Of a DNA stretch of 64,000 bases, positions 22,801 to 34,223 are shown one piece after another. The position numbers and the translations under genes were made by a program. The first letter of the stretch is position 1, and each line of letters opens with the position of its first letter. The notes beneath the pieces are model-generated. The model worked only from the letters and a program-made list of their open reading frames with translations, did no database searches and had not been told where the DNA came from. The stretch spans positions 87,052,508 through 87,116,507 of the forward strand of contig CM063501.1 in assembly GCA_032207245.1 (NCBI GenBank), written 5' to 3'. The DNA is from Pardosa pseudoannulata. Its lineage: Eukaryota; Arthropoda; Arachnida; Araneae; Lycosidae.

Positions 22801-23047
22801 TTAACACTAGATTGCCCAATGAAGTCATTTTGACTGATTTTTAATTTCAATTAGAAAATCAATTGTGTATATAATGACACAATTTCTTAGAAATTTGTGA
22901 CTTTTTGTACAACATATAAATGCGTTTATTAATATGTTGTACAAAAGTCACAAAATTTTAAGAAATTGTGTCATTACGTACATAATTGTTTTTCTAATTA
23001 AAGTTAAAAACCAGTCAAAATGACTTACTTGAGCAATCTAGCGTTAA
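22801..23047. mobile_element. Fold-back TTAA MITE
   Basis: Almost the whole 247 bp is one inverted repeat. The left arm (22801 to ~22917) starts TTAACACTAGATTGC; the right arm (~22935-23047) ends GCAATCTAGCGTTAA. Arms pair over more than 100 bp with few mismatches around a ~17-bp AT-rich loop. TTAA borders both sides. A transcript would form a long hairpin, a possible small-RNA precursor. Confidence 0.93.
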
Positions 23048-23136
23048 TAATTACCATAAAATATCGTAGAGAACTATTTTCAATAGACATTTTAATAACT
23101 CCTAGAAAAAATCGACAAAACGAAACTTCATAAATA

Positions 23137-23560
23137 TTCCTCTTCTAAATTTCGTATTATTACTATGAATATTCCAGTTTAACCTCCTAAGGTGCACGCT
23201 CGAGTTAAATCGAGCTAGCTAAACTGGACAAACTGTGCACACTTCGAGATAATTCGAGCGGCGTTGTAATTTATATTGCTATAATTTTTCACACTCGAAT
23301 GTAATCGAGAATTGAAAATAACAATGTGAAAGAAAAGAAACTAATATATTCCTCTTCTAAATTTCGTATTATTACTATGAATATTCCAGTTTAACCTCCT
23401 AAAGTGCACGCTCGAGTTAAATCGAGCTAGCTAAACTGGACAAACTGTGCACACTTCGAGATAATTCGAGTGGCGTTGTACTTTATGTTGCTATAATTTT
23501 TTGCACTCAAATGTAATCGAGAATTAAAAATAACAATGTGAAAGAAAAGAAACTAATCGT
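23137..23560. repeat. Two ~212-bp tandem units: flank plus TTAA-L left terminus
   Basis: CCTCTTCTAAATTTCGTATT...TTCCAG followed by TTAACCTCCTAA-GTGCACGCTCGAG and ~150 bp of element-L terminus occurs twice in direct succession (TTAA at 23179 and 23391). Each unit therefore consists of ~53 bp of outside flank plus the first ~159 bp of element L. The terminus holds inverted CTCGAG/TCGAATTATCTCGAA motifs around GTGCAC. Confidence 0.9.
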
Positions 23561-24139
23561 TTTATTGATATTTATCATTTACATGGGATTGTAAGCTATA
23601 ACACTTATTTATTCAAGTATAAAATATATTTTTTTCTACTTATCACTTACGACTTATCTCTTCCTTGTAAGCTACTTTCCTACAGCGTATTCAGATTCAG
23701 ATTCTGATTAGCTCATTTTTCAATATGTATATTTTACTAAATTATAATGTAAAATAAAATATAATTGTTAAATTTTTTATTACTAATCTCTGGCTCTAAA
23801 GACATCCTTTACTCGAGGCGTCACTTTATATACTTTATTCTTGAGATATGAAACATAAGGGTTTCAAATTTGATACCTACGCATCAAAGGATCACACATC
23901 ATACTGTCATTTGGTAGATTACCTACGAATTGAACAATATACTTTTTCGACAATAACAATACTATTCTAAAAATTAGAAATCATACCAATTGAATAAACA
24001 TCCAATATACTCAAATTTTGATTATTTTTGTATTTTTGTAATTTTCTTGGCAAGCCAACGTGCTAAATTGTGTTTTTTACATTAAAAAATTGATTTTTTG
24101 ACCTGCCTTTTACAAAAAAATTGTGCATTGAGGGGTTAA
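23391..24139 (+). mobile_element. TTAA element L, complete copy
   Basis: The left end TTAACCTCCTAAAGTGCACGC and right end ...GTGCATTGAGGGGTTAA (inverse TTAACCCCTCAATGCAC) give matching termini bordered by TTAA. The ~749-bp AT-rich interior has no long frame. A truncated inverted copy lies at 46079-46569, with shared internal blocks such as GTAATTTTCTTGG and CTTATCACTTACGACTTATC. Confidence 0.85.
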
Positions 24140-25047
24140 TCAAAGGTGAAAATTTGCTTCAAAGGTAAATATAATAAAAAAAACTCGATATAGCTCAAGT
24201 GGAATGTTAAAATCAAGTGAAAGAAAATTCAGTAGAAAAAATGCTTCAAATAAAACATCGTTTGCATTTTTACAGGTAGATAGACCGATATATTTTTCTT
24301 TTTTTTTCGTGTTAAGTTTTTGTTAAAGCAAATAAAGACATTAGAGTTCTAGACACGCAACGTAAAAGTCATCTGATAAAAATCGTTTAAATGACATCAT
24401 CTGTTGTTAAAAAAGATTATATCAAACAAAAGATCTTTTTAAATATAAATGAAAATATCCTATCTCAGAAAGAAAGTGTTCAATTACTCTTGAAAATGTC
24501 AGATCATCAAACATATTGGTAGATATGACTAAGTGAAAAATCTCGTGACACTAAAATTCTTTTACGAGTGTGGAGATCTGGTTATTTTTAGTTATGTGAC
24601 ATTTAAAATAAATTAACAGATTAACATCTTTACAGTCGTATCGACTTGTCGATCACTTAGGACATCATTTATTCGTCTTTTCTTATAAGAGAATTCATAA
24701 GGACAATCTTAACTAAATCATTTTCCTAAACCTTTTTGGAGATACTTATTTTTTAACGTTACTCAAAGACTTTTTCCCATGCTAAGTTTTTCAAGAACTT
24801 AATTTATCTTATACCCCTCCATTCATCATATAATATTTAGTACATTCTTCCTACGTTCTTCATATATTCCTTCATACATTATTTTCATCTTATAAACAAT
24901 TTTTTCCATGTTAATTTAACAATTTCAGCTCTGATTTACTATGTTATATATAGTCAGTACATATTAATGAGAGCTATACTAAATATTGCTAATGTTCAAT
25001 AAATATCATTATTTGGATTTAGTTTATGTCAGTGTGTCTCCAAGATT
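24140..25047. other. AT-rich DNA, nothing identified
   Basis: No gene or repeat copy is recognisable. Confidence 0.5.
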
Positions 25048-25115
25048 AAATAGTGGTTAGCGTACTTTGCTCCTATACACTCTATTAGAGCTCGAGTCTC
25101 TAGGTAAAACTTGGT
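25048..25115 (+). other. Degenerate tRNA-like sequence
   Basis: TAGTGGTTAGCGTACT resembles an A box and GAGCTCGAGTCTCT a B box at tRNA-like spacing. The arms do not pair convincingly, so a tRNA pseudogene or SINE head is likelier than a functional tRNA. Confidence 0.35.
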
Positions 25116-25505
25116 TGTATTTGTAATGTACTCATATAGGAAGCGATGTTGCCCTATCTATATTGTGATCCCATAATAAAATGGGTCCCAAAAACCAGTG
25201 AATTCTATGACAAAATGTAATAAAAATTAAGTGCCCTGCATTTGAGAAAAACGTTTACTCAATGCTGGCTTATTTAGCATAGATAATTAGATGTGTAAAA
25301 ATTAACATGCTCGAGCATGTGCAGTTATAAAAAACAACGCATTGTTCTTGAGAGTAACTGTCTCGCCATTATAGGTCCACACCCTTTATAACATCATTGC
25401 TTATAATGTGTGTTTATGTGTTTACTAGTTACGATGAAATCGCAAAGTGGACTATTTTCAATACACAACATTTTGCAATATTGTCTATTGAAAAAACCAC
25501 GATGT

Positions 25506-25570
25506 TTTGTTTTGTTTGGTTTGGTTTGGCTTAGAGTTCTACGGTCGACTGATTTGTTCACGACGGCTAA
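25506..25570 (-). mobile_element. SINE-1 3' fragment
   Basis: Inverse of the SINE tail (TTTGGTTTGGTTTGGC, then AGAGTTCTACGGTCGACTG and ACGGCTAA). Overlapping ORFs on both strands are incidental. Confidence 0.7.
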
Positions 25571-25692
25571 AACTTCGGTGGATCTTCTGTACTCATTAGC
25601 CTTCCAGTTAAGAACATTATCGAAAATCAGTTTACAAAAGAACGTATCATCAGCAACCACATTCCTAATGTGTGGCTACCAGGATCTCTAGA

Positions 25693-26340
25693 CCTCGACT
25701 CAAGAAACTTTTGGATTTAGAGGGATATTTGGAACATCTAGTCAGTTTTGGTGAACCTAGAACTATACCTGGTCTGAACGACATCATTTCACGACATGTT
25801 CTCAGCATTTCCTGAATATACTGCGGACAGCTGTAGAGCATGCTATGATTACATCAAATGATAGCTCGACTCATGCAACAATTGGATTTAGAGAAACATT
25901 TGGAATATCTAGTCAGTTTTGATGAACCAAGAACTATACCTGGTCTGAAAGACAGCATTTCCCGAACACATTGCGGACAACTGTAGAACATGCTATGATT
26001 ACATCAAATGATAGCTCGACTCATGCAAATTTTGGATTTAGAGGAACATTTGGAACATCTAGTCAGTTTTGATGAACCTAGAACTATACCTGGTCTGAAC
26101 AACAGCATTTCACGACATGTTCTCAGCATTTCCCGAACACACTGCGGACAACTGTAGAATATGCTATGATTACATCAAATGATAGCTCGACTCATGCAAC
26201 TTTTGGATCTAGAGGGACATTTGGAACATCTATTTAGTTTTGATGAACCAAGAACTATACCTGGTCTGAACAACAGCATTTCCCGAACACACTGCGGACA
26301 ACTGTAGAACATGCTATGATTACATCAAATGATAGCTGAA
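25693..26340. repeat. Dimeric tandem array, units 172/150/171/150 bp
   Basis: CTCGACTCA starts units at 25693, 25865, 26015 and 26186; the last ends near 26336. Odd units contain an extra ~21 bp (CACGACATGTTCTCAGCATT) absent from even units, so the real period is a ~321-bp dimer present twice. Shared blocks include GAACTATACCTGGTCTGAA and ATGCTATGATTACATCAAAT. A short frame (…EPRTIPGL…) is broken by stops in other units. Confidence 0.93.
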
Positions 26341-28520
26341 AATGAAAGGCGTCATGTTGAATATGTGTTATTATAATAATGTTTTGAAGTAGAGAAAATG
26401 TTGGCTAAATGTGTAAGTCCTCAACAATTGCCCTCTGGTTGTCATGTTTTAAACTATTTTTTATTCGCTCAAACAAATTCCATTTAAATTTCAACAAATG
26501 TTATTTTAAAGCTGCTTTTTATTAAAATATATAGTACTTCAATTTTGTTACTTCATCACAGGTTATGGGTAGTTACTACAATCAAGCGTGTACTATGCAG
26601 ACTTATTTATCTGAAGCACCAAGAAGCAAAGCTGTAAATAACAAAATAAAAATTTAGAAATAACTAGTGCAAATGATAGGAGAGACAGATTTTATCTCCA
26701 CTTACATATTTAAGTTAATATATGTAAATAGAATTTGATTATAAAAGGTATGTACAAGGACATCAAAAGCTGAAAATTTACCTAGAATATTCTTAATAAA
26801 TATAACTTGCGAATTAGATAAATTATAAATGGAGGTATGCGTTTCTTTTTTCTATAGGCATAATAAACATTTGCGAAAGAATTCAGAACACTAAAGAAAA
26901 AGATGAAAAGTAAAAAGTGCATATTGTACTTAAAACGTTTTCAGATTTCCCTTTCTAAATTGACAATACAGTGCTAGAACTGTTATTAATTTTACAATAT
27001 AAAAAAAGTATCTATTTCATTGAAAGTCTTTTATCCTTTATAAATGTGTAAAAAAAATATATAAATTCTACTTTTTGGTTGCATTATTTTTTATCCCGTG
27101 TTGTCGCACAATATATTTCAAATTATCTTTATTCTTTATTTTATGTTTTTGTACAGCTTTTTGAGGAGGCAGCATATTTTTAATGGTATTGATGTCTGAG
27201 TTTGGAGTGAGGAATATATTTCTTGCTATCAACAAAGGTAGATTATGTCACGCATATTTGGCCCGATTATTTCACTGGAATATAAAATTTCTATCAAATC
27301 TCCATTTTAATATATTTTCTCCCAGATTCTTCTTTATTATACCATCTTTATTTTTCCAAAGCAGCTGGCGATAGAGATATTATTCTAAAGCCTTAACAAG
27401 GTTGCGAAAGTCTTACTCATTTAGCACCACCCGGGAAGAACGTATAGCTTAAACAATGGATTGCGGTAGGTGGTCATGCAGGGTGTGCAGAGAGCAACAA
27501 CAACAATAATAATAAAACCATAAAAATGCACATTAAACACTTCCTTAACGTTTATTATTCATTTGTACACAAAATCCATACGTCTATCCGTATTACTCAT
27601 AAAATAACGAAAAGCTTATATTTCCACGAAAAACTTACATTTTCAACAAATGTAGCACTACACGGCGCCCGCCGCTGCGATGCCTCATCAGGATGCTGAT
27701 TGGTGCCAACAAACCGAAAGTCTAGTCCACGTGCAGAGGATTTCCCTGCACTCTGGCGCAATAGAAAGAACTGTTTTTCGTTCGTCAGTGGATTAAATTA
27801 TATTTATTAATTGTTTTTAACATTTGGAAATCATATATTCTGCGAAAAATATCTTCACAATTTTTAAAAACAAAACGAGGGATATGGTGTTGCAGATATA
27901 CCTTATATACTGTCTGTAAGACACAATGAATGGTAAAATTTGGACTGTTCTGTTAGAATGCGTTTCTTTTTTTTCTAACAAGACAAAATTGTTTTTCAGC
28001 GAATTATTTCTATAAATATAATACATCACCGGAATTAATTTACCACACTAAAACATTCTCCTTTATATGGATGAAAAATCTTATAATATATAAATTTAAA
28101 CATTAACTATCTGCAAAATCGTTTGCCCAGTTAATCAGTTTGAAAACCAAAATCGCTTCAGCACGTAAGTCCCCGCTAAAATACAATGCTTAATAAACCG
28201 TTCCTTCGAATGATTCTGAGTGCCAAGTGCAGGAAAAATAGCTGCACTTGCCTCAGTGCCATACTATGCTGTTCTTCTCCAGTAGCTCATGCATATAAAG
28301 CGTGATTTTCTAGTAGTGCTCAGTGCGTACACATAAAAATTTCTTATGTTTTTTTGCTTTTGAACGCTCTATGTGGTGCAGCACCTAGTACCGCACGCAT
28401 TGCGAGAATACAAGCAAGCAAATCAACATAATATTTGAATATATTATAAATAATATTTATTATATGCCATATAAAGATAGGTAGATATAGGTGCAGAAAA
28501 TTATTGTCCCTCATAATTTT
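26341..28520. other. AT-rich DNA, few weak signals
   Basis: A G+C-rich patch at 27660-27740 (GGCGCCCGCCGCTGCGATGCC) and a piece at 27400-27480 resembling the hairpin repeat of 56.4 kb (CATTTAGCACCACCCGGG) and SINE-2 (ATGCAGGGTGTGCAG) are the only non-AT-rich items. No gene. Confidence 0.45.
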
Positions 28521-28830
28521 GCTAGGGAGTGGAGTGCACACCCTGCACATATGGACCGCACGCCACTGAGCTTAAAGTATGCAACGTCAACTAGCAATAT
28601 TACCCCTACTGGGTCCTCGTAATTTAGAATCAGGGACCAAGCAGAAGATCCCCAGGCTTGACCCCAGAGGTATCGTTTGAAAACTTGGAGGATGTTGTGA
28701 CCACGAACATATTTTACGTGCACCAGTCACCTTTAGCGAAAACGGCGGATCTTTGGCTAGCTCTAGCCCCGAACCCGCAACCTTTCATTTACTAGGACGC
28801 TGCCTTTGCCGATAGAGCTATAGCGGTTCT
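28521..28830 (-). mobile_element. SINE-2 copy (second tRNA-derived family)
   Basis: The minus strand starts with a tRNA-like head: TATAGCTCTATCGGCAAAGG (A-box region) and GGTTGCGGGTTCGGGGC (B box). A body unrelated to SINE-1 follows (TCCTCCAAG, CTGCTTGGTCCCTGATTC, TGTGCAGGGTGTGCACTCC). A body fragment recurs at 29105-29215. Confidence 0.7.
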
Positions 28831-29104
28831 TATTATACCGTCTATGCAAACAAGTTTTCACACTTTATTTACAACCATACGAATTCTTACCATAACGAAT
28901 TCGCGACTAGGTTTTATAGATGATTGTATGGTTTTAAGATAAAAAGAATTATTTACCTTTCTTCAAACAATGCGACGACTTTCGGAATGGCTAGATACTA
29001 TTTCATCGTTAAAATAAATTTCCTTGAAAAGTTAAATTCATTATTAAATTCATTGATGATGTATGGGATTTAATTCAGTAATGGTAACTGGAACTCATAA
29101 AATA

Positions 29105-29215
29105 GGTTCATGGTCGCAGTGTCCTCCAAGCTCACAAAAGATATCTTTAGAGATAGCACACCAAGCCTTGGGGTCCTCTGCTCGGTCCCTGCTCCTAAAT
29201 TAAGAGGATCCATTT
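29105..29215 (+). mobile_element. SINE-2 body fragment
   Basis: GTGTCCTCCAAG...CCTTGGGGTCCTCTGCTCGGTCCCTG matches the middle of the SINE-2 copy at 28521-28830 in opposite orientation; the tRNA head is absent. Confidence 0.6.
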
Positions 29216-29320
29216 TGTTTGTGTTGTCTTAGTAAGTTATATTGGCCGCTGTTTTTTTTTTTGCTCCCATCACCTATATAATAATAGCCTATATAATAAT
29301 AAAGTTATCTGTGAGTCTGT

Positions 29321-30274
29321 TGTTAACGTATCCGGTCCATTTTTTAGGCGACACAATGAAAAATAAGGTGCGCCTAGAATAATGAATTTATTTACACCTC
29401 TGCTATATACATCATTTCATAAATATACAAAAGAAAAAAATATCCGATCACAGGTGTGTGATTAGATACATGTAGGCCTGAGTAGAGACGTATAATATAT
29501 AAGATCAGACTCTGCCGAAATTTGATGGTCCGACGGAAGAAACATTTCGGCAGCTCTCGCGAAAGTTCACTGAAGTAATGGTAGAATATGAAAGCACAGT
29601 TAGAGTTCTGAAGGGAAATATACAAGCAATCCTGAAGAGAATTATATTAAAAAAAAAACCCAATGCATAGGATATCGTTTCAATCTCAGCAATAGATATA
29701 TATCAAGACGGTATTTCGCTAAATAAAACTCTTCGATGGAGAGAGTGGTCGAGGTGACCTCCGAGTTAGCCGATTCGGACTACTCTTTAAAGAAAAGATC
29801 CCAAGGTGGGATTATAGCAAAAAACTCTCTGATAGAGGGACTGGTCAAGGCGACCTCTGAATTAACTTGTTGCTAGCTAACTAACTAACTTCTCTAAAAA
29901 ACAAATCTTCTCTCGTCTCTTTCTAGGGGAGGGGCCTCACCCACAATTTCATTATTGGATCATCTAGAGATGACGTCACCTATGACCAACTGTATTGGGC
30001 TGGGTTAAAGAATCACAGGCCACAAACCCAGGGGTTCCTGGAATTCGTAGCAGCTAGATAAAAGTCGCGTCAATTCCTTTGTCATTCCGATGGTCATATT
30101 TCTGGCTGTCAGTGAAGGTGCCGGGTTGTCTGGTATTTGTTCCTCTACTATAGGGCACAACATTATAGACATCTTGGTGCCCGGGAAAACAATCCCTTTG
30201 TATCCACATAAGGAAATCCACCTCTCAAAGCAAAGTTCATTGATGTCGACACGCCGCTAAATCACGCTGTTACA
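29321..30274 (+). mobile_element. Putative solo LTR or short LTR element in Helitron H3
   Basis: It starts TGTTAACG, ends GCTGTTACA and is flanked by CTGT on both sides (29317-29320, 30275-30278), interrupting Helitron sequence exactly. A TATA-like TATAATATATAAG lies at 29491 and AATAAA at 29722. An ~85-bp direct repeat (CTCTTCGATGGAGAGAGTGG / CTCTCTGATAGAGGGACTGG) occupies 29730-29865. A short plus-strand frame (29506-29660) is discussed separately. Confidence 0.65.
29506..29660 (+). other. Short frame with weak gag-like start
   Basis: About 50 codons open just after the TATA-like site. They begin TLPKFDGPTEETFRQ and continue as a charged, amphipathic helix-rich peptide. LPKFDG-type starts occur in gag proteins of some LTR retrotransposons, but nothing further matches and there is no zinc knuckle. 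It may be an internal-deletion remnant of gag or chance. Confidence 0.25.
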
Positions 30275-30633
30275 CTGTACTCGAATTTATGAAGCGATTG
30301 TACCTGGAATGGATAGAGGCATCCATATTGGATTATTGATGAGTTAGGGTTAGCGACGTTCGAAATCCCCCCTTCTTCCCTTTTCTAGCATTTAATGCCA
30401 CTATTCTAGCCCTATTTTCCAAGTGAAGAGCAGGCGATTAAGTTTATCACATAATAAATAGGTAAAAATAACATTTTTTCTAGCATTTTGACGTCATCCC
30501 TTTAACTATTTCCTTTAATCATTTCTTATTTTAAATTATTTAAATATCGTCTGCATTATTATCATACTTTTTATCACTGAACTTAGATATTACGTAAATA
30601 ATTTTCTTTTGTATTTGGCTTAAATAATAGATT

Positions 30634-30811
30634 GACGAACGATAGCCGAATGGTAGAGTGCTGCTCTTCGGAACCGGAGATCGCGGGTTCGAATCCCGCA
30701 TCAGGCATGGATGTTTGTAGCAGTTTGGAATCGGCTCTAAGCTGTAGGTCCTGGTCTCATTAGTCCTCTTGTGCAAAACAGTAGTCCGTAGCTCTCCAAA
30801 CCAAACCAACC
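30634..30811 (+). mobile_element. SINE-1 copy in Helitron H3
   Basis: Complete: A-box-like ATAGCCGAATGGTAGAG, B box GGGTTCGAATCC, body and CCAAACCAACC tail. The 13-bp direct repeat TAAATAATAGATT flanks it (30621-30633 and 30812-30824), the hallmark of target-primed insertion. Confidence 0.96.
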
Positions 30812-31251
30812 TAAATAATAGATTAGGTATATATGTGATAATTTAAAATTTAATCATCGATTATTTATTGTTGCAATGAAATTTTATCACCGGTATTAAC
30901 AACAAATTCCAGTTACCTCCAGAGTGTAGTGGAAAAGATAGCTTCATTCCTCTATTTCCATTAATTACCGTGGCAAGAAAAATTGGGAAGAACTTGACGA
31001 TAATTTTGACGTAGCTAAAAAAAAACTCTAAATTATCTGTCTAAATGAATTCAAAGTGATTCTAAAATGCATTCACAGTATCGGGAGACTTTAGAGGTGT
31101 ATGAAGGTGAACAAATTACTGAGCGTGTTCCAGATAATTTTGAGCCAAAAAAAAAAAACACTCCATATTTTTATCTGCTTTATAGAGTACTTTACAATCC
31201 TGGAAAATTGAAAATTTTACTGAGCCCATCATATGACGAGCTATATGCTAG

Positions 31252-32476
31252 TACTAAAAGGGCCAACAAAATTCGAGACGTTGTATGGGCAAAGGCTTAA
31301 CTGGTAAGTGCATTCTTTAAAAACCTGCATTCTTTTAAAAAAAGTCTGTTCAAAACCTAATAACACCTTCTTAAGTTACAACTTCATTATCTGAATACTT
31401 TTTATTTTATTTTATTTTTTTGCATCTTCACTTAGAATTTCTTTTCATTTTTTAGTATCTCTATTTCCGATAATACCCTGTCTTTCAAAACTATCAATTA
31501 TTTTTTGCGCATGTGACTTTATCTTATAACTTTAGCTATGTTATGATAAGATTTACTTAAGTGATATTCTTACCTAGTGATATTTTTAAAATATTTTTTC
31601 AGCATCATAATTGGTTTCTCTAAGTGTTTCCATAACTTTATCTTAAACAGCAAAAAATACAAACGTCTAGCAAAGAAGTATCTGATTTCAAAATTAATTA
31701 TCTTGAAAGCAAAGATCGATTAAAGCAGGGGATTAACGATATGTCTATCGTAAAATTTGTAAAACAATTCATAAAAAGATTTAGATAATTACGAAATGTC
31801 CAAACAGGTTGGTCTATAATTGTCGTAATACGCGTTACCTACAAATAGTTCTCAAGAAGCCCGGAGTGATTATTTGCACCTTTGAAACACGACAGTAAAT
31901 TATCGTTCGGAAGGAAGATCTTAAAATCATATGTTCTGTTAAGCAGTGAATTTTCCAGAAGGATCCTAGGTGAAAACTATTCTCAATCCTTTCGCTAAAT
32001 TTTAACGGACAGGAGGCGTTTTGTTTAGACCGAAGGTAGACTGTATTTATTTCGGAAAATATCGCCCCCGTTACTGGAATTATTCAGCAAAATCCAAGAA
32101 AATCCACCTGAAGAATTGCAGCGGGGTCTAGTTTGAAGCATTTCAACACGTAGCAAATACTAGCATATAAATTACACTGTGCACATAGCCATCGGTTAAA
32201 ATCTTTTGCAACGTTTATATTGAACTTATTTTAACATACCGTTATCTATCACGCTAAACATATTTTTGAGCTATTCTTCTACCTATCTTTGTTTTTAAGA
32301 TATTTAATTTTTGAATTAGGGATTTCTCTGCTGAACACCTGTGCGTTAACAATGAAAAATAAATATACCTCAATTCGAAGACGTCGGTGTTATTTAAGCA
32401 TATATTTAAGAAGCGTGTTTTCAGTTGACTGATATTTCAAGCTTGAAACTCGTTAAGATAGGGTTTTTAAAAAAAT
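31252..32476. other. AT-rich DNA, nothing identified
   Basis: A slightly G+C-richer stretch at 31860-32150 has no recognisable frame or repeat copy. Confidence 0.5.
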
Positions 32477-32953
32477 TAAAGAACCTCGATTAACCGAGCT
32501 TCGATTAATCGAGGTTTCTGTTAACCGAGTCAATAACGAAGTCTAATTTCTTTTTTATCCTTTCCAAAATGATCTTGAAAAAATTATACACATTTCAGTT
32601 CGTTGTCCGTGTTACAGGCACTTCTTCCCCACAAAAGCACTCAACTTCCAAGAAACTATTTTTGAAAATGTGTCTTTCGATATTTAACTAAGTATAGTTT
32701 AAAAATTCCACTTTACTTTTTAAAATTTACTACTAAAGTTGATTTCCTTTTAAAATCTTTTTACCTGTGAAACATAAGTTCATATATGTTTGTTTTTATG
32801 ATTTAAAGAACGTTCTACTGTTTTTTTTTTACTTTAAAAGTTAATTAAATTCGGAAGCACGGAAGGTTTTTATATAGGGTTTCTATTAACCAAGATTTCC
32901 GATATCCGAGGTACTAGCGGTCCCAATTAGCTGGGATAATCGAGGTTCTACTG
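32477..32953. mobile_element. Tigger-A MITE (pogo-type), copy 2
   Basis: The right end ...TAATCGAGGTTCTACTG is followed by TA; the left end is the diverged inverse (GAACCTCGATTAACCGAG). Inside, CGGATATCGGAAATC-type inverse and GTTACAGGCACTTCTTCCCC match the Tigger-A copy at 37597-38441. Only non-coding parts remain. Confidence 0.8.
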
Positions 32954-34040
32954 TAAATATATTCACAATTTGTTTAACCACGGTATAGGAAAAACTTCAC
33001 TCTTTTTAATTGCTATATAGGACTTTCTATATAATCTGAACTTTCCACTAGTTTTACACAGATTCAAATTGCATCCCTTTTCTTTTCGTTGCTTGGTATC
33101 ACTTCTGATTACCTCTAAGCGTCGATTATTGATATTTTTATCATTGATATTTTTATCATTGATGAGGCTTAATAAAGTTCAAAATAAAGATATCAACAAG
33201 CTTAGAAAGGGTGAAAGTACAACATTTATTGATGTCCTTATCTGAAATATAGTGTAAGAAATTCGGCATCCCTCGTTGCACCCTCTCCGGTATCAGGGAG
33301 TGGAACACTCACCCCTGCGTTCTTCGGGAATATAATAAGATTCGAGTACTGGCAAAGCCGTCTTGAGACTCCAAGCCAGACACGTGCATTCGTGACGTCA
33401 CAGGTTGGGGTCAGAACCAGAACGCGAAATAGTATCAGTTTTGTGTATTTCGTGTTTATTCTGTTTAGCTGTATATTTTAAAGTAACGTATTGGAGATAT
33501 AAAGATATATATGTATTTTTATATATTTAGACTTTAAGTAAGGTTTTTAATTCTTAATTTTTTTGTTAACGGCCAAAATGTTTTACAGTTTCAGATGAGA
33601 CTAAAAAAAGTTATTAATTGATCCATAATTATAATAACTTAAAAAAGGGTAAGTTATTAAAAAACGATCTTTTAAACAGTTTGTAGAGGAAAATGACATG
33701 AATATTTATATAATTATTAGAAAATGAAGTTGCAATTATTTAACAAATATTCAGAAAATATTCTTAAATTTTAACTAACTAAAAAGTGAAAAAGAAAAAG
33801 AAATCCTCAACATTTAAAATAGGAATAATCACTGAATAAAATGCTAATTTCTAGGAAGTACATATTTTTATATACTGTTAAAAATATATATTCCAGATCA
33901 TAAATATAAGAGTGATGGATTTTAAACATATTAAATTATTTTTAATAAGAATGTAACATTCCATTTAAAAGATTAAAAAAAACACTAGTTAGTAATACAC
34001 ATTACTCACAAATATTAATGCAAATGCAATTTTTATCTTT
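32954..34040. other. AT-rich DNA with a promoter-like patch at 33240-33450
   Basis: Near 33393 there is a CRE palindrome TGACGTCA, and ~40 bp further an arthropod-style initiator TCAGTT, within a local G+C-rich island. ATTGATATTTTTATC is duplicated near 33125-33170. No downstream coding frame is seen. Confidence 0.35.
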
Positions 34041-34158
34041 CAGGTGTAGCACGTGGATTGCTTCTTCTACTTTTTAATTTTTTTATATATTTTTTAGCAT
34101 ATTTCATTGTCTTTTGTTCTATATTTGAATATTGTAATATAGTCCAGTGGCATTTTTG
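34041..34158 (+). repeat. Dispersed repeat R2, copy 3 (5' part)
   Basis: CTTTCAGGTGTAGCACGTGG start and TGTTCTATATTTGAATATTG core as at 318-550. After AGTGGCATTTTT it diverges into sequence duplicated at 35330-35412 (TTTGTTTATACGATAG). Confidence 0.7.
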
Positions 34159-34223
34159 TTTATACGATAGTTTTTGACATTATAATAAAACTGAATTGTT
34201 TTTAAGACATCTAAATAAAATAT

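Larger units (their letters stand above)
29270..31251 (+). mobile_element. Non-autonomous Helitron, copy H3, with LTR and SINE insertions
   Basis: The 5' end TCACCTATATAATAATAGCC carries a partial duplication of TATATAATAATA. The 3' end is a decayed hairpin CCCATCATATGACGAG, then CTATATG and CTAG at 31251, followed by T. The body resumes at 30283 (GAATTTATGAAGCG) after an LTR-like insertion and contains a SINE-1 at 30634-30811. TGACGTCA lies at 30489. Confidence 0.85.

Noticed and set aside
30634..30811. Functional tRNA genes at SINE-1 heads
   Set aside because: A and B boxes are present but the cloverleaf stems are broken, and the unit continues into a dispersed SINE body with target duplications.
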